Source: Leptospira wolffii serovar Khorat str. Khorat-H2
GTDB taxonomy: Bacteria > Spirochaetota > Leptospiria > Leptospirales > Leptospiraceae
NCBI RefSeq assembly: GCF_000306115.2
Contig: NZ_AKWX02000013.1
Span: 62,001 to 126,000, forward strand
Direction of reading: 5' to 3'
Length of the DNA: 64,000 bases
Position numbers and translations under genes: made by a program. This document shows, piece after piece, positions 9,606-20,596 of this stretch (position 1 is its first letter; each line of letters opens with the position of its first letter). The notes below the pieces were generated by a model. That model did no database searches, was not told the DNA's origin, and saw only the letters and a list, made by a program, of their open reading frames with translations.

Positions 9606-9630
9606 GGTTTTTTAGAAGGAACTCCTCACC

Positions 9631-9915
9631 ATGTCCAAGGAAAAGAAACAGGGGCCCAAAGGCGTTTTCACCCTAAACCCTCTTTCCGGCGAAGATTACA
9701 CGCCCTGGAAACCTATTTCCGAGATGAGCAAAGAAGAATTACTTCTTCATCTACAGATTAAAAAGCTACAAGTACGCTTAAACTTCGAAAAATTGCAATC
9801 CTCGATCAGCTATACGGGAATGCTAATAGAGGCATTTCAAAGCCTCGGCTTGAAAGAATGGCTTTTAGGACTCTTAGAGCAACAGGCTTTCCAGGACCCG
9901 GACTCCGAGTCCTAA
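9631..9915 (+). CDS. Unknown small protein of the YqjD/E-like operon
   Basis: This 94-residue protein follows the YqjE-like gene after 25 bp, with AAGGA near its ATG. It has no membrane segment; the first 35 residues are low in hydrophobics and contain several Pro. An acidic/Lys helix (MSKEELLLHLQIKKLQVRLN) and a C-terminal hydrophobic helix (GLKEWLLGLLEQQ) are visible. Its position is that of YqjK in E. coli, but I see no sequence likeness strong enough to use that name. Confidence 0.65.
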   Translation: MSKEKKQGPKGVFTLNPLSGEDYTPWKPISEMSKEELLLHLQIKKLQVRLNFEKLQSSISYTGMLIEAFQSLGLKEWLLGLLEQQAFQDPDSES

Positions 9916-9954
9916 ATAGTTGCTGGAGTTCCTTCCAAAAATTGAAACCCTGAC

Positions 9955-11385
9955 TTATTTAACTTCCCGGATTTGGATCGTCTCCACCCGGTCCGCCCCC
10001 GCAATAATATCGGACAGAATCACCACCTGATCCCCATCCTTCACTCTACCGCTCGCCTTCAAAGTCTCAATCGCCAACTTAATCGTCTTCTCCGGATCAC
10101 TCGAAAAATCGATGCGATACGGAATAACGCTTCGAGTCAGCCAAAGCTTTCTTCGAACCGTTGTCATATTCGTAAAAGCGTAAATCAAAGGGTGTCTAGG
10201 ATGGAAAGAAGCCACATTCAAAGCTGTCGTCCCTCTTCGAGTAATCACTATGATAGCGGGACATTTAATGGAATCCGAAAGCATGGCAGCTGATTTCGCC
10301 ATTTCCTCTTTCTTATTAGAAGGAATTCTCTCCTGCACATAACCTAGACCGGGAGCATTCTCAACTCTCTCGGCGATCTTATGAAGCATATCCACGCAAC
10401 GAACCGGAAATTTACCGGCAGCAGTCTCTCCGGAAAGCATGATTGCATCCGCCTCTTCGAAGACCGCGTTCGCGACATCCGTAACCTCGGCTCTAGTGGG
10501 AGAAGGATTATTGATCATCGATTCCAATAAGTGAGTGGCCACAATCACTCTCTTACCTTTGATCGCGCACTCTCTGACGATAGAGCGCTGTATGATAGGC
10601 AGTTCTTCGATAGGCAACTCAACCCCTAAATCTCCCCTAGCCACCATCACTCCATCGGAAGCTTCCACGATCTCGACCATATTTCTGACCGCTTCCTGAT
10701 CCTCGATTTTCGCTACGATCGCAGAATGTCCGTTATTCTCTTCGATAATTTTCCGGAGCTGGTGAATATCTTCGGCCGAACGAACGAACGAAAGGGCGAT
10801 AAAATCCACATCCTCTTCCAAACCGAAGAGAATATCCTTATGATCCTTTTGAGTAATGGAAGGAAGATTGACTCGAATACCGGGCAAGTTGATATGTTTT
10901 CTTGAACCTAACTTACCTCCATCCACGACCTTGCATTTCAAAGCCGTCTCCTGAATCTCTTCCACGACGAGATTGATAAGGCCGTTATCGACGGTTACCC
11001 GGTCTCCGATTTTTAAATCCTTAACTATATCCCTATAATTTACGAATACGGATTGTTCTTCCGATTCTTCTCCGGGAATAATATGAAAGGTAAAAGACTC
11101 TCCCACTTTCAGGTCCAGGTGGTCCACTTGCAGGTCCCCCGTCCTAATTTCAGGACCTTGGGTATCCAGAAGAATGGCGATCGGATGCTTGAGAACGTCT
11201 TTATTCAAAGATTTAATCGCTCGAATCACGGAGCGATGAAATTCATGATTTCCGTGCGACATGTTCAATCTGGCGATATTCATTCCTGCTTCCGCCAAAG
11301 CCTGAATCATTTTTTTGTCCGCAGTCGCGGGCCCGATCGTACAAATGATTTTAGTTTTTCTGAAATTAACTAACTCGTTCTTCAT
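9955..11385 (-). CDS. pyk: Pyruvate kinase
   Basis: Final glycolytic enzyme: phosphoenolpyruvate + ADP to pyruvate + ATP. About 476 residues, the standard length. Domain A starts with [12 protein letters not shown]. The active-site stretch [12 protein letters not shown] and [20 protein letters not shown] holds the catalytic Lys and the metal/phosphate residues. [18 protein letters not shown] follows, then the C-terminal regulatory domain. An in-frame TTG precedes ATG 11385; the ATG is preferred. The upstream neighbour on the same strand is the large unknown gene at 11429, 40 bp away. Confidence 0.97.
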   Translation of the reverse strand: MKNELVNFRKTKIICTIGPATADKKMIQALAEAGMNIARLNMSHGNHEFHRSVIRAIKSLNKDVLKHPIAILLDTQGPEIRTGDLQVDHLDLKVGESFTFHIIPGEESEEQSVFVNYRDIVKDLKIGDRVTVDNGLINLVVEEIQETALKCKVVDGGKLGSRKHINLPGIRVNLPSITQKDHKDILFGLEEDVDFIALSFVRSAEDIHQLRKIIEENNGHSAIVAKIEDQEAVRNMVEIVEASDGVMVARGDLGVELPIEELPIIQRSIVRECAIKGKRVIVATHLLESMINNPSPTRAEVTDVANAVFEEADAIMLSGETAAGKFPVRCVDMLHKIAERVENAPGLGYVQERIPSNKKEEMAKSAAMLSDSIKCPAIIVITRRGTTALNVASFHPRHPLIYAFTNMTTVRRKLWLTRSVIPYRIDFSSDPEKTIKLAIETLKASGRVKDGDQVVILSDIIAGADRVETIQIREVK

Positions 11386-11428
11386 CAATGTCGTTCTTCT
11401 GTATCGAGTCCGACCTGAGAGATCGAAC

Positions 11429-13396
11429 TTATATTTTAGGAAGGGTTCTGTTCAAAAAATCTTCAAAGGAGATATAAAAGTCGAACTTGTCCTGTTCGGG
11501 CATATCCGCCGCCTTCTGATCGTCCACGATCCTTTTCGCCTTTTCCTGCAAGGCCCGACCGTTCTTTTTCAGAAACCTTCTGGTGACCAATACCGGAAAA
11601 GAATATTGCTCTTCCTGATTTCTTACCATAAAGGAATGGATTTCCTTTTTTGCATTCTTTTTCAGAAAGTTGATCAGGGTATTTTCGTCGATGTCCCCTC
11701 CCAGCGCCTGAAGAAGATAGTTTCTATCCGGAAATTCGTCCCTCGACCAGGCATGATCCAAAATTTCCAGAACGCTCGAAAGCATCTTCTTAACTTCGGC
11801 ATCGTGTTCCGGATTGGCAGCCGTACCAGGGGCCTTATCGTCGCTCGAGGCCGCAACGGCCGCAGCAGCTCGAGCCTTAACGGTGGCTTCCACATTCTCC
11901 CGGTCCTTGATCCTTTTCTCGGCAATTCGGACCTTTTCCTCCTGGGCGGCTCTCGTTTTAGCCTCCAGGACTTTTTTATTCTGCTCCGCCGCCAAACGAG
12001 CTCGAATCTCTTCGGCCTCGAAGCGGTGTACAGCCATATTTCCGAAAATCGAGCGAAAGAACCGCGTAATAAACGGCAAATACTTAAAAAGAGAAGAATA
12101 TTCTAATTTTTCAAATTGGCTGGAAGCCTCTCTGGTTTCCAGAAAATCCCGGATATTCATCTTACCCAAAACCCGGATTTCGCTATCGTTGCCCGTTGCG
12201 TTGAATACTCTCTTGGCGGTTTCCACCGCACCTGCGATACATTCCTTATGAAGGACGAAGTTGTATAAATTCTTCTTATCCGCGAACTCCGAATGCAGAA
12301 TCTGATCGTGATTCATGATCAGATTCCGAATTTCCTCTTCTATCGGCTCCCCTCGAAAGCGCAGATAATTCAAATCGACCAAACGATTCGCGGATCTTAC
12401 ATAGTCGAGAAGCTCGGAAAGCTTCGCTTTCTTTTCTTCCTTGTCCTTCTTCTCTTTTTCTTCTTCTTCGAAATGGATCAAAGAAAGTAGCTCTTCGACT
12501 GCGGTTTTCTGGTCTCCGTAGGCGGGGCTCAAAAATGGAAGCACTTGAGAAGCAATAGATCTAGTATTTTCCAGATCCTTATCGGAGAAGTTCCCGAGTA
12601 CTCCGATCCTTTGTAGTTCGGGTATGATTCGCTCGATTAAATATCTTTTATAAGCATCTAACCTGGCTATGATCTCGTCGTGAACGTTGAAGTAGAATAC
12701 CGAACGGTTTCCGGGACTCAATGCGTTCTCGTTCCTGTAAAAATACAAGGTTTTGGCTTCAACGAGCTTCTTCAATACCGGCTTCAGATGAATATTGATG
12801 GTAGTCTGTTTTAACGTAGGAGTGACGTCGAAAGTATCCTGGAATAAATTCCCTATTTCAGAGGAAGCGTATGTCTCGCTCAACTTATTCGCATCGATAG
12901 AATCGAAAATCCACTTCTGGAAACTCTCTTTTCCCGGAAACTGGCGCTTCTCCTTGACCCATCTTTGGATGGAGCTGAACGAAGTCTGATTGACCCCGTC
13001 GACATAACGATGACTGGATCCTGCATCCGTCTGCGAGGGTCTTGCAAAAACGGTGATCAAACGCAGGAAAGAAGTAATCCTACCGTCGGAGGAGTCCCCG
13101 GTAGGATTATAATCCACCATACAGATCTTCTTTACCAATGGGGGATTATGGCGAGCCGTCATCTCTTTCAGATACGCGGCTACCCTTTCCTTATCCAAGG
13201 TTAACTCGCGAGAAAGCTGCTCCACGCTTGGAAGGATTTTGTTAGCGATATATTTTTCGGTCCAATCTCCTATGATCAGAACGAGTTTGTGAACCCCTTT
13301 GTATTGAAAATCCCCACGAGCTTCCAAGGCCTGGGTCAACTGTAAAGTCGAGTTATAATCCGCGACCTTAAGCTCCGGTGATTGGGGATCCAGCAT
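11429..13396 (-). CDS. Large unknown leptospiral protein with coiled-coil segment
   Basis: This 655-residue protein is not one I recognise. It is hydrophilic, with no signal peptide or membrane helix. A Lys/Glu-rich stretch near 300-320 precedes a region of ordinary globular composition. A long Ala/Arg/Glu helix around 455-515 ([20 protein letters not shown]) looks like a coiled coil. The C-terminus carries a small winged-helix-like pattern ([20 protein letters not shown]). GAGG lies seven bases before the ATG. It sits 13 bp after asd on the same strand and 40 bp before pyk. A cytoplasmic scaffold or regulator is possible but unsupported. Confidence 0.7.
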   Translation of the reverse strand: MLDPQSPELKVADYNSTLQLTQALEARGDFQYKGVHKLVLIIGDWTEKYIANKILPSVEQLSRELTLDKERVAAYLKEMTARHNPPLVKKICMVDYNPTGDSSDGRITSFLRLITVFARPSQTDAGSSHRYVDGVNQTSFSSIQRWVKEKRQFPGKESFQKWIFDSIDANKLSETYASSEIGNLFQDTFDVTPTLKQTTINIHLKPVLKKLVEAKTLYFYRNENALSPGNRSVFYFNVHDEIIARLDAYKRYLIERIIPELQRIGVLGNFSDKDLENTRSIASQVLPFLSPAYGDQKTAVEELLSLIHFEEEEKEKKDKEEKKAKLSELLDYVRSANRLVDLNYLRFRGEPIEEEIRNLIMNHDQILHSEFADKKNLYNFVLHKECIAGAVETAKRVFNATGNDSEIRVLGKMNIRDFLETREASSQFEKLEYSSLFKYLPFITRFFRSIFGNMAVHRFEAEEIRARLAAEQNKKVLEAKTRAAQEEKVRIAEKRIKDRENVEATVKARAAAAVAASSDDKAPGTAANPEHDAEVKKMLSSVLEILDHAWSRDEFPDRNYLLQALGGDIDENTLINFLKKNAKKEIHSFMVRNQEEQYSFPVLVTRRFLKKNGRALQEKAKRIVDDQKAADMPEQDKFDFYISFEDFLNRTLPKI

Positions 13397-13409
13397 TCAT
13401 CATCCTCTC

Positions 13410-14456
13410 TTAGAGAAGGTTTTTCCGATACATCAACTCGGCGTTCAGCAGGGCGGCTCCGGCCGCTCCACGGACCGTATTATGACTTAGCACTACGTAC
13501 TTCCAATCCAAAATCGGATCCGGCCGAAGGCGTCCGATTACGGTTGTCATACTTTTTCCGGTTTCCAAGTCCAGTCTAGGCTGAGGCCGATCTTCTTCCT
13601 TGCGATACAAGATCGTAGGATTCGGAGCCGAAGGCAATTGTAGATCCTGAGGCTCTCCTTTAAAAGACGACCAAGCATCCAAAATTTCCGACTCGGAAGC
13701 CTTCTTTTTGAATTTTATGGAAACACAAACCGTATGTCCGTCGAAAACCGGAACCCGGTTACAATGCGCGGAAATAGGGAAATCCGCATGGACGATTTTG
13801 CCGCCCTCTACCTTACCCAGGCATTTCAGAGGTTCGATTTCAGCCTTCTCCTCTTCTCCGCCTATGAAAGGGACTACGTTGCCTATGATATCCATGCTAG
13901 GAACCCCTGGATACCCGGCACCGGATATCGCCTGCATGGAGAATAGCATGACCGAATCGATTCCGAATCTGTCGAAGAGAGGTTTCAGTGAGATCGTCAC
14001 TCCCATAATAGTGCAATTCGAATTAGTCACGATCTTGCCCGGAGTCTTTTGAGAAGAAAGAACCTCCAAGTGGGAAGAATTGACTTCGGCGGAAAGCAAA
14101 GGAACATTTTCCTCCATTCTATGGTTCTTAGAATTGGAGATGATATGTATTCCCGCATTCGCGTAGGCGAGTTCCACATCTCCGGCAATCGAAGCGTCCA
14201 ATCCGGAGAATGCCAACTTAACTCCCGTTGTCTTTTGCGGATCCGGCAAGCTCACGATTATGTCTCGGGCATAAGAAGGTATATCCGAAGAAATCTTCCA
14301 TCTCTTCTTCATCACTTCCGCATATGTTTTGCCCGCGCTATTCTCCGAAGCACAAAGATGAGTGACCTGAAAATACGGATGGTTTTCCAAAAGTTGGATG
14401 AATCTTTGCCCGACCGAGCCGGTGGCTCCCAAAACTGCGACGTTAATTTTGCTCAT
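13410..14456 (-). CDS. asd: Aspartate-semialdehyde dehydrogenase
   Basis: NADPH-dependent reduction of aspartyl phosphate to the semialdehyde, the branch to lysine/diaminopimelate, threonine and methionine. About 348 residues. The Rossmann start [18 protein letters not shown], the catalytic cysteine in TNSNCTIMG, and [13 protein letters not shown] are all visible. The length and motifs fit the archaeal/fungal type of Asd. The frame extends to 14552, but that extra 32-residue leader is very basic, and the canonical Asd start is the ATG at 14456. asd is one of the essential genes I recall being on the leptospiral small chromosome. Confidence 0.95.
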   Translation of the reverse strand: MSKINVAVLGATGSVGQRFIQLLENHPYFQVTHLCASENSAGKTYAEVMKKRWKISSDIPSYARDIIVSLPDPQKTTGVKLAFSGLDASIAGDVELAYANAGIHIISNSKNHRMEENVPLLSAEVNSSHLEVLSSQKTPGKIVTNSNCTIMGVTISLKPLFDRFGIDSVMLFSMQAISGAGYPGVPSMDIIGNVVPFIGGEEEKAEIEPLKCLGKVEGGKIVHADFPISAHCNRVPVFDGHTVCVSIKFKKKASESEILDAWSSFKGEPQDLQLPSAPNPTILYRKEEDRPQPRLDLETGKSMTTVIGRLRPDPILDWKYVVLSHNTVRGAAGAALLNAELMYRKNLL

Positions 14457-14541
14457 AGAACTTATTCGACCGTTGCGAACTCTTTGGAAGGAGTCCGTTT
14501 TTTCTCGTTTTTTTTCTATCTTTTTCCGCGACCGGGGGCTG

Positions 14542-16089
14542 TCATTCGACAAATTTCAGAATAGCATTCGCGTAAGTAGAATTCATTTTTTCCATCGCTT
14601 GATAAGTGAAATGGTGGTAATCCCAAAAATCGTTGGGGCGAAGAGAATCCTTAAGATCCAGGAAACATTCTTCGCGAATGGAAATCTCTCTCAAGTAACG
14701 TAAGTGTTCCCTATACCAATCGGATTCTTGGTACCAGGAAAGACTGATCGGATTCTCCGGATTATTGACCAAAAGAACCGGCACTCGATTGCTATTCATG
14801 AAGGTTAAAAGCTCCTTCATATAACGGAAATGCAGCACAGGACGAAACTTTTCTTCGGCGATCCTACGCTTAGAATCGGCCAGCACCCTTAAATATTGTA
14901 TGCCCGGTCTCTTCCCGGGCTCGGAGAGAAGACGAAAATTGAAATATTCCTCGTATTCCTCTTTAGACATCCCCTCGTAACGAAGATCTTCCGTTCGTTC
15001 TTCCCGGATCAAAAATCGATCCCTTCTAGGAATCTCGTTCCCGAAAGTCTGCTGTAGCCTGACGCCCAGAAGATCCCTGGACCAATCCTTATTCTCCCCG
15101 GACGCCTCATAAGGAACCCAAGTCGCGGACAATTCCGCTCGAATCGGATTGTTTTCTCCCTTGTTTAAAAATTCCGGTCGAAGTTTCACATTCTTCCAAC
15201 CGGGAGAATCGAAATAGAGAACTTGAATCCGCCCGAAAGAATCGCTCATCTCTAAGCGCAAGGGTCCGGGTCTCAGAATCTCTTCCACAACCTGAATATA
15301 AAATCCGGAGCGAACCATGTATTCCCTGGGAGCGAAGGAAAAGCTCTTTCCGGTCCAACCTCTGGAAGTCACTCTCTCCGGGATCTGAACTCCGTTGTAT
15401 TCTTGGTAACTAGTGTTTCTTCCGAAACGATGCTCGTAGAAGGTTTTGATTTGTTTCCAATAAATATCCTTATAGCGATAAAAGGAGAATAGTCCCGCCG
15501 CCGAATATTCAGCCGCTTTCTCGGGACCAATAATATTCCAGAACTCGGAGAAGGTTTCCCAAGGGAAAATATATTTGGATTGGGGAGCATCCTGAAAATC
15601 TAATGCATCTAAGAGAAGGCGATCCTCGGAAATCGTTTCGTTTTTTCCAGTCTTGGGTTCCAATACATAGGCTCTATGCAATCTCCAGTCGATGAAATTC
15701 ACCGGATAGACGATCAGATCCGGCCGCAAAGAAAGGATTTTATCCTTAAGCAGATACGCATCCAGGGGAGCCATGCCCGCGTAGGTGAGAAATTCCACCT
15801 CCACCTGTTTACCCGATTTTCTTAGAATTTCCTCCTCCAATAATCTTCTGTCCAGGGAGTAATGCGCGATGCTCGATCCCAAGAGAAGAATACGAAATCC
15901 CTTCTTGGGTTTGGAATCCAAGGATCGAAACTCGTAAATGAAATTGTAAAAATAATTAGATCCCCATGAGGATTCGTTAGGCAAAATCCAAAGACCGATT
16001 CGAAAAAAAAGAAAATCCGCGAGAAAGATCAGGACTAAACCGGAAACAATGATTCGAATTTTGGATACCGAGATTGAGGGGGTCCGCAT
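14542..16089 (-). CDS. Membrane-anchored SGNH-like protein, acyltransfer partner
   Basis: This 515-residue protein has one N-terminal transmembrane segment (about residues 11-34) and a large extracytoplasmic domain. The GDSL-like block is [20 protein letters not shown] and the C-terminal block is [12 protein letters not shown], which supplies a plausible Asp/His. Such proteins transfer or remove acyl groups on surface glycans and often work with an MBOAT protein; one lies 1.6 kb away. It may belong to the same broad set as leptospiral DUF1574 proteins. Its ATG and the TTG of the opposite gene are directly adjacent (16089/16090), so each ribosome-binding site lies inside the other gene. Confidence 0.7.
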   Translation of the reverse strand: MRTPSISVSKIRIIVSGLVLIFLADFLFFRIGLWILPNESSWGSNYFYNFIYEFRSLDSKPKKGFRILLLGSSIAHYSLDRRLLEEEILRKSGKQVEVEFLTYAGMAPLDAYLLKDKILSLRPDLIVYPVNFIDWRLHRAYVLEPKTGKNETISEDRLLLDALDFQDAPQSKYIFPWETFSEFWNIIGPEKAAEYSAAGLFSFYRYKDIYWKQIKTFYEHRFGRNTSYQEYNGVQIPERVTSRGWTGKSFSFAPREYMVRSGFYIQVVEEILRPGPLRLEMSDSFGRIQVLYFDSPGWKNVKLRPEFLNKGENNPIRAELSATWVPYEASGENKDWSRDLLGVRLQQTFGNEIPRRDRFLIREERTEDLRYEGMSKEEYEEYFNFRLLSEPGKRPGIQYLRVLADSKRRIAEEKFRPVLHFRYMKELLTFMNSNRVPVLLVNNPENPISLSWYQESDWYREHLRYLREISIREECFLDLKDSLRPNDFWDYHHFTYQAMEKMNSTYANAILKFVE

Positions 16090-17670
16090 TTGGCTTATTT
16101 CTCTCCAGAATGGGATAGAAAGAGCCTTTGTCCAGAATTAGTTTCCATTTTCTTCTTTACCCTAGATGGGGCCTTGGCCAGGATTCCAAGAGTGATTTGG
16201 CTCTGGGCGTCTTTCGTAATTTTTCTGATCTCCCTAGCCGTTTCCCTGATAGGAGCTCCTAAGGAAATTTTCTGGAGTTCCGAAGCCCTTTATCTTCCTT
16301 CCATTCTGATCGACATAGTGAGAGAAGGCGGCTCTCTTCGAGGTTGGTCGTTTGCTCCTACTCCTTATTTTTTTCCGGATCTTCCTCTCGTCTTTCTATT
16401 CGGATCCGTCACCGGAAACGCGTTCGGAGCGATCTTAACATATGCGATCTTTCAATCTCTCGTATTTGGCGGACTTTTAGGAAGATTCATCCATAGTATA
16501 GAGCCGAAAATGCGTAGATCCGGCTCGTATTCTCTCGGGTTACTATCCGCCTCCTTCCTATTCGTTCTCGCCGAAAAATTTCCGACTCTCTATTATCTAT
16601 ATCTGCCTTCCTCACATACTAGCGCCTTTCTAATCACCCTTTGGATCTGGCCCTACTTGCGAAAAGAAAGGGTCCAAAAATATCTGATGTTCCCGATACT
16701 CATACTCTCCGTATTCTCGGATAGGATCCTAGTATTTACATTATTCTTACCAGCAGGACTCGCCTGGGCGAGAAGATACGGTCGCTGGGGAGTGTCATTT
16801 CCTTTGATTTCCGTCCGGTTTTTCGCCTCCGGAGCCTTGGGATTCGGACTCTATTCTCTCTCACGTGTCATCCTGACCATCCAGAGTCCGAATAAGATCG
16901 CAACGGGAGAATCCTTCACTCTCTGGTGGAGTGATTGGATCGATTCCATCTTAAATCTGGAATTACAAGGAATCTTCCTAATTTTAGCTTTGGTAACCGC
17001 ATTCTGGAGCCTGGCTAAAAGCAGAGAATGGGGGCATAGTCTTGCCTTCGCAGGATACTTTCAGATCATTCTGATCTTTTTACCTCCGTTAGCAGGGTTG
17101 TATTCCGGACCGAGCGGAATCAAACTGAGCCTTCCTGCCTTCGCGCTTGTGCCCGTGCTTTTCGGAGTTTTGGTCTCGCTACCTCGTCCGGAATTCGGAA
17201 CGAACGCAAGAAATATCGCGTTACTGGGAGCGATCCTTGGGCTTGCATTCTTCTCCGTATTCCATAGAAATCCGGACACTCTTTGGGGCCTCCAGGGTTT
17301 TCCGAAACCGAACGAGGCCTCCTGCATAGACGATCTGAAGGAAGCCGATTCCTTCGTATTCGTCATTTCCGAACCCCAGAAGGCGCGGAGAATATACGCA
17401 TATTCCGACAAAAGGGCCCTGGCATATCCGGTCGATTTTAGTACATTAGAAGGTCTGCATGCGATTTCCAACCGGGAATGGTTCCTCTTTCCGCCGGAAG
17501 GCCCCATCGGAGTCATACCCGAAGGATTGGGAGAACATAGGATCCGATCCTTTTACGGAGAACCGTCCAGAATCCTGACCTGTCCCAAAGGAAAAGATTC
17601 CCTTTGGATCTACGAGAATACGGACAAGATACGGGAGTTCCTACAAAGACCGTTTCAAAAAACGAAATAG
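16090..17670 (+). CDS. Polytopic membrane protein, unknown
   Basis: This 526-residue protein has about ten predicted membrane helices from residue 30 to 400. A 110-residue soluble C-terminal tail follows, with DDLKEADSFVFVISEP and a nucleotide-fold-like feel. The layout recalls GT-C-type glycosyltransferases or polymerases that use lipid-linked sugars, but the usual DxD/ExD loop motif is not clear. The TTG start is supported by GAGGGGG seven bases upstream. It lies between an SGNH-like protein and an MBOAT, so a role in surface polysaccharide decoration is a fair guess. The 3' end overlaps the MBOAT gene by 16 bp. Confidence 0.6.
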   Translation: MAYFSPEWDRKSLCPELVSIFFFTLDGALARIPRVIWLWASFVIFLISLAVSLIGAPKEIFWSSEALYLPSILIDIVREGGSLRGWSFAPTPYFFPDLPLVFLFGSVTGNAFGAILTYAIFQSLVFGGLLGRFIHSIEPKMRRSGSYSLGLLSASFLFVLAEKFPTLYYLYLPSSHTSAFLITLWIWPYLRKERVQKYLMFPILILSVFSDRILVFTLFLPAGLAWARRYGRWGVSFPLISVRFFASGALGFGLYSLSRVILTIQSPNKIATGESFTLWWSDWIDSILNLELQGIFLILALVTAFWSLAKSREWGHSLAFAGYFQIILIFLPPLAGLYSGPSGIKLSLPAFALVPVLFGVLVSLPRPEFGTNARNIALLGAILGLAFFSVFHRNPDTLWGLQGFPKPNEASCIDDLKEADSFVFVISEPQKARRIYAYSDKRALAYPVDFSTLEGLHAISNREWFLFPPEGPIGVIPEGLGEHRIRSFYGEPSRILTCPKGKDSLWIYENTDKIREFLQRPFQKTK

Positions 17671-19106
17671 AGAAACGGTTGAGAATCCGCCGAAAAAAGC
17701 ACCGCTATCAGTAAGCCCGAGCTAACAAGGATCCCAAAAAGAACGGGATTCAGTCCTAAATACCAGTTCTTAAATCGCCCTTTAGATTCTTCTCTACTTC
17801 CTATCCAAGTGGAAAGGGAGAAAATAAAAAAGACCGATACGAATATTCTCGTCCAAAATGGGTTAGGTTCCAAGCCCTGAGACCAAAGGAATAATTTGGA
17901 AAAGACCCGAATGGTAATCTCCCAATTGGGGGAGCGAAAAAAAATCCAAACCAGAACGATCGAAAGAATGACGAACACCCGGTATACGATTGATAAAAAA
18001 ACCTCGAGCCTTTCTCGTTCCCCTTTCTTTCTCGGTTTTAAAAATGAAAAATCGAAAAAACGCTCCATTGCAAGCAAGGCACCATGGATTCCCCCCCAGA
18101 CGACAAAATTCCAACTCGCGCCATGCCAAAGCCCTCCTAGGAGCATCGTTATCATCAGATTCGAATATGTGCGGAGATCTCCCTTCCGACTCCCCCCCAG
18201 CGGAATATACAAATAATTACGTAGCCAGGACGAAAGTGAGATATGCCAGCGCCTCCAAAAATCCGAGAAACTCGAAGCCAAATAAGGCATTCTGAAATTC
18301 TCCACTAGCCGGAAACCCAAAAGGAGGGCCGAACCTAGAGCAATATCCGTGTACCCGCTGAAATCGAAATAGATCTGCAAGGCGTATGCAAAAACACCCA
18401 TCCAAGCATGAAAAGAAGATACTGAATCGGGAGCTCGAAAGACAAGATCGGAGATCTCTGCAATCGTATCCGCAAGCACCGCTTTTTTCCAAACTCCGAT
18501 TAAGATCAAAACGAGACCCTCTCGAATATCCAAGCTCGCCCAATTCTTCCATTCGGCTAATTGAGGCAAAAACGCTCGAGCAGGAACAATCGGTCCGGCA
18601 ACCAGCTGAGGAAAGAAGGAAAGAAAAAGCGCGTAATTCCAGAAATTTTTTTCCGGCGGAATTTCTCCTCGGTAGACATCAATGGTGTAACTAAGGGACT
18701 GAAATGTATAAAAAGAGATCCCTACGGGCAATACAATATGCCATACAGGAAAAGGCAAAAATAGCCCAAATGCCGAAAAAAGGGCACTTCCACTCTCTAT
18801 AAAGAAATTGAAATATTTAAAGAAGGCCAAAGCCGAAAGATTTGCCCCTACGGATAAAGCGAGTAGAAGTCGATTGTGCTTCGCTCCCGCAGGGCCCATA
18901 TTCTTCCCGATACAAAAATCCAAAAGGGAGGTAGCAAAAAGAAGAAATCCGAATTTGGGATTCCAAGAAAGATAAAAGCAATAACTACCTATAAGCAAGA
19001 AGGGCTTAGGGATCCAAGCTGGGAAAAACCGGAAAAACGGTAAAATCCAGCGGAGCAAAAAAATTAGAAGGAAAAAAAAGAAGTATAGAGGGGTAGTAAA
19101 ATTCAA
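17655..19106 (-). CDS. MBOAT family O-acyltransferase (AlgI-like)
   Basis: This 483-residue polytopic membrane protein is of the AlgI/DltB type. It passes acyl (usually acetyl) groups across the membrane to an outside acceptor. Hallmarks are LVAGPIVPARAFLPQL, YFDFSGYTDIALGSALLLGF, FWRRWHISLSSWLRNYLYIP, and the catalytic His in MLLGGLWHGASWNFVVWGG. The frame begins at TTG 19106 with no clear ribosome-binding site, and no other start lies before the first membrane helix. The SGNH-like protein at 14542-16089 is a natural partner for the final transfer step. Confidence 0.92.
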   Translation of the reverse strand: MNFTTPLYFFFFLLIFLLRWILPFFRFFPAWIPKPFLLIGSYCFYLSWNPKFGFLLFATSLLDFCIGKNMGPAGAKHNRLLLALSVGANLSALAFFKYFNFFIESGSALFSAFGLFLPFPVWHIVLPVGISFYTFQSLSYTIDVYRGEIPPEKNFWNYALFLSFFPQLVAGPIVPARAFLPQLAEWKNWASLDIREGLVLILIGVWKKAVLADTIAEISDLVFRAPDSVSSFHAWMGVFAYALQIYFDFSGYTDIALGSALLLGFRLVENFRMPYLASSFSDFWRRWHISLSSWLRNYLYIPLGGSRKGDLRTYSNLMITMLLGGLWHGASWNFVVWGGIHGALLAMERFFDFSFLKPRKKGERERLEVFLSIVYRVFVILSIVLVWIFFRSPNWEITIRVFSKLFLWSQGLEPNPFWTRIFVSVFFIFSLSTWIGSREESKGRFKNWYLGLNPVLFGILVSSGLLIAVLFSADSQPFLYFVF

Positions 19107-19202
19107 TTTGCTTATTTTTAATCAATATAGAGATTAAATAAAATCATTTTTCAGGTCAAAATAAATCAGAGCATAATAAATCCAATAACTGCTCATTTTT
19201 AA

Positions 19203-19418
19203 TCATACAGTCCATTTACATTTTACCCCACAATTCGGGCAAATGGCTGTGATCTCCGCCTTTACCCGCCTTCCCTTCGGCGTGTCCACCTTTCCAATAG
19301 CTACAAATTCGAAATCTACCCCCTCCGGGACGTAATGACCCGCTCCATACCGAGCAGATCCTTCGATTAAATTTGAGCAGGCGTGGCATTTTACTCTTAA
19401 TTTGATGACTTCGGCCAT
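19203..19418 (-). CDS. Small zinc-ribbon-like protein
   Basis: A 71-residue protein with two Cys pairs, CHAC near the start and CPNC near the end, the usual four ligands of a zinc ribbon. Strands between them (VDFEFVAIGKVDTPKGRRVK) suit a compact beta fold. AGGAG lies nine bases before the ATG, so translation is credible despite the small size. No named family is recognised. It is the last clear gene before the gene-free stretch that follows. Confidence 0.65.
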   Translation of the reverse strand: MAEVIKLRVKCHACSNLIEGSARYGAGHYVPEGVDFEFVAIGKVDTPKGRRVKAEITAICPNCGVKCKWTV

Positions 19419-20175
19419 ACCGAAAGGCTCCTAAATTCTCCGGATTTGGCAAGAATAAAGCCTCCTTCCTTCTGACAATTTCGCATACGGGTGTTTTTCG
19501 GATACACATGACATATTGGCATTATTATTCGAGGATCAGGACTCCCCCGGCCTCTTCCCAATAGGTAGATTCCCCCGTCTTCTCCGGCTTAAGGATGCAG
19601 TCCATATTTACTCCAAAAGCCCACTCAAGGGCATTCGGACGGAATATCTGATGATCCCGTGTATTTCATTAGTGGACTTGTCCTGCAGGAAGAAGCCTGA
19701 GAAACTTCCCCTTCTCGCCCCATCCTCCTGGCCGATTTGCCTCAATGAGGCTCTTGCCCTAATTCTTGGGCGGATAGCGCCCCCCTACAAATGCAGAAAA
19801 TAGGCCACTCTGCGGTTGCCTATTTTTAGGCAGAGTATTATTTCCTGACGGTATCCTATCGCCATCAGTTCCGAGCGCTTACCAAGTTCTCCGTGAAACA
19901 GAATACCTGGCCCCTCATGGCGGATGATTTCACTGAGCAGAGGCTTCTTTCGAGACAATCGGCCGGGAGGCATAGATTGGCAGATGCATTCTCTCCGAGG
20001 CGAACAGACGGCGCTTATCTATTTGCCCACCACAGGACGCTCATTGCCCAAAATTAGTCAGCCCTTGCCCTTTTGGTCGCCTATCTGTCCACGAGCGGGC
20101 ACTTAGTGGAGGCTTTTGCCGATTTTTGGTTTTTGAGAAATCCCCCTGTGGGCAGCACAGGAAGATTTGATAGAT
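19419..20175. other. Gene-free, hairpin-dense region
   Basis: No frame here looks coding: the candidates are short, lack ribosome-binding sites and have no family likeness. The stretch is instead full of short GC-armed inverted repeats. I see gccc/gggc at 19619-19632, GCCTCA-A-TGAGGC at 19739-19751, gccc/gggc at 19756-19771, GGGCG/CGCCC at 19768-19782, TGCCTA/TAGGCA around TTTT at 19817-19832, and CCTGTG/CACAGG at 20145-20161. It could be a structured RNA, a relic, or origin-associated DNA. I could not match it to tmRNA, RNase P or SRP RNA by eye. Confidence 0.5.
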
Positions 20176-20550
20176 TTAGGCTCTTTTGCGAGCGGGGGCT
20201 GTTTTCTTAGGAGAGGCGCTCTTCTTAGGGGCGGTAGATTTCTTTTTTTCTTTCTTTGAGTCCATTCCGGACGAATCGAAGCTAATATCCAACCCCATCT
20301 TCTTATTCCTCTTTACCATATATACGAAATGTCGGACGTATTGCGCATATGGTTCCGGAACGGATTTTGGATCGAAATCCAACGGATTCTCAAGAAGAGA
20401 TCTTACGACTGCTTGGTTGAGATCCTCTTTGCTCGTGGCCATCAGAGTTTCCAATCTCCTCAGGATTTCATGGTCGTTTACTTCGCTGATGAGTTTTTTC
20501 ATCGCGTTTAAGAGCCTCTGGAATGAGGTTCGTTTCGTTTTTGCAGCCAT
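20176..20550 (-). CDS. Small protein with histone-H1-like basic tail
   Basis: This 124-residue protein has a helical N-terminal domain (about residues 8-90) and a terminal tail of Lys/Ala/Pro/Ser repeats of the form APKKSASPKKTAPARKRA. Such tails bind DNA non-specifically in bacterial H1-like and AlgP-like proteins. I recognise no family for the folded part. It is the most distal of four genes reading away from parA. A nucleoid or replication-associated role is suggested only by the tail and location. Confidence 0.6.
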   Translation of the reverse strand: MAAKTKRTSFQRLLNAMKKLISEVNDHEILRRLETLMATSKEDLNQAVVRSLLENPLDFDPKSVPEPYAQYVRHFVYMVKRNKKMGLDISFDSSGMDSKKEKKKSTAPKKSASPKKTAPARKRA

Positions 20551-20596
20551 AGATGGATTAGAATTTAGAAGCTCGGAGAAAGCACAAGAAAATATA

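Noticed and set aside
19468..19530. Pair of TGACA words as another HemR box
   Set aside because: The spacing is far longer than six bases, so it does not fit the box.
19516..20106. Three open frames (19516-19803 +, 19785-19973 -, 19924-20106 +) in the hairpin-rich gap
   Set aside because: They overlap each other or lie end to end on both strands, lack ribosome-binding sites, have atypical composition and match no family I know.
20331..20346. TGTCGGACGTATTGCG as a third ParB1 site
   Set aside because: Only the left half matches the palindrome and it lies within a coding region; chance is likely in a genome rich in TCCGGA-like words.
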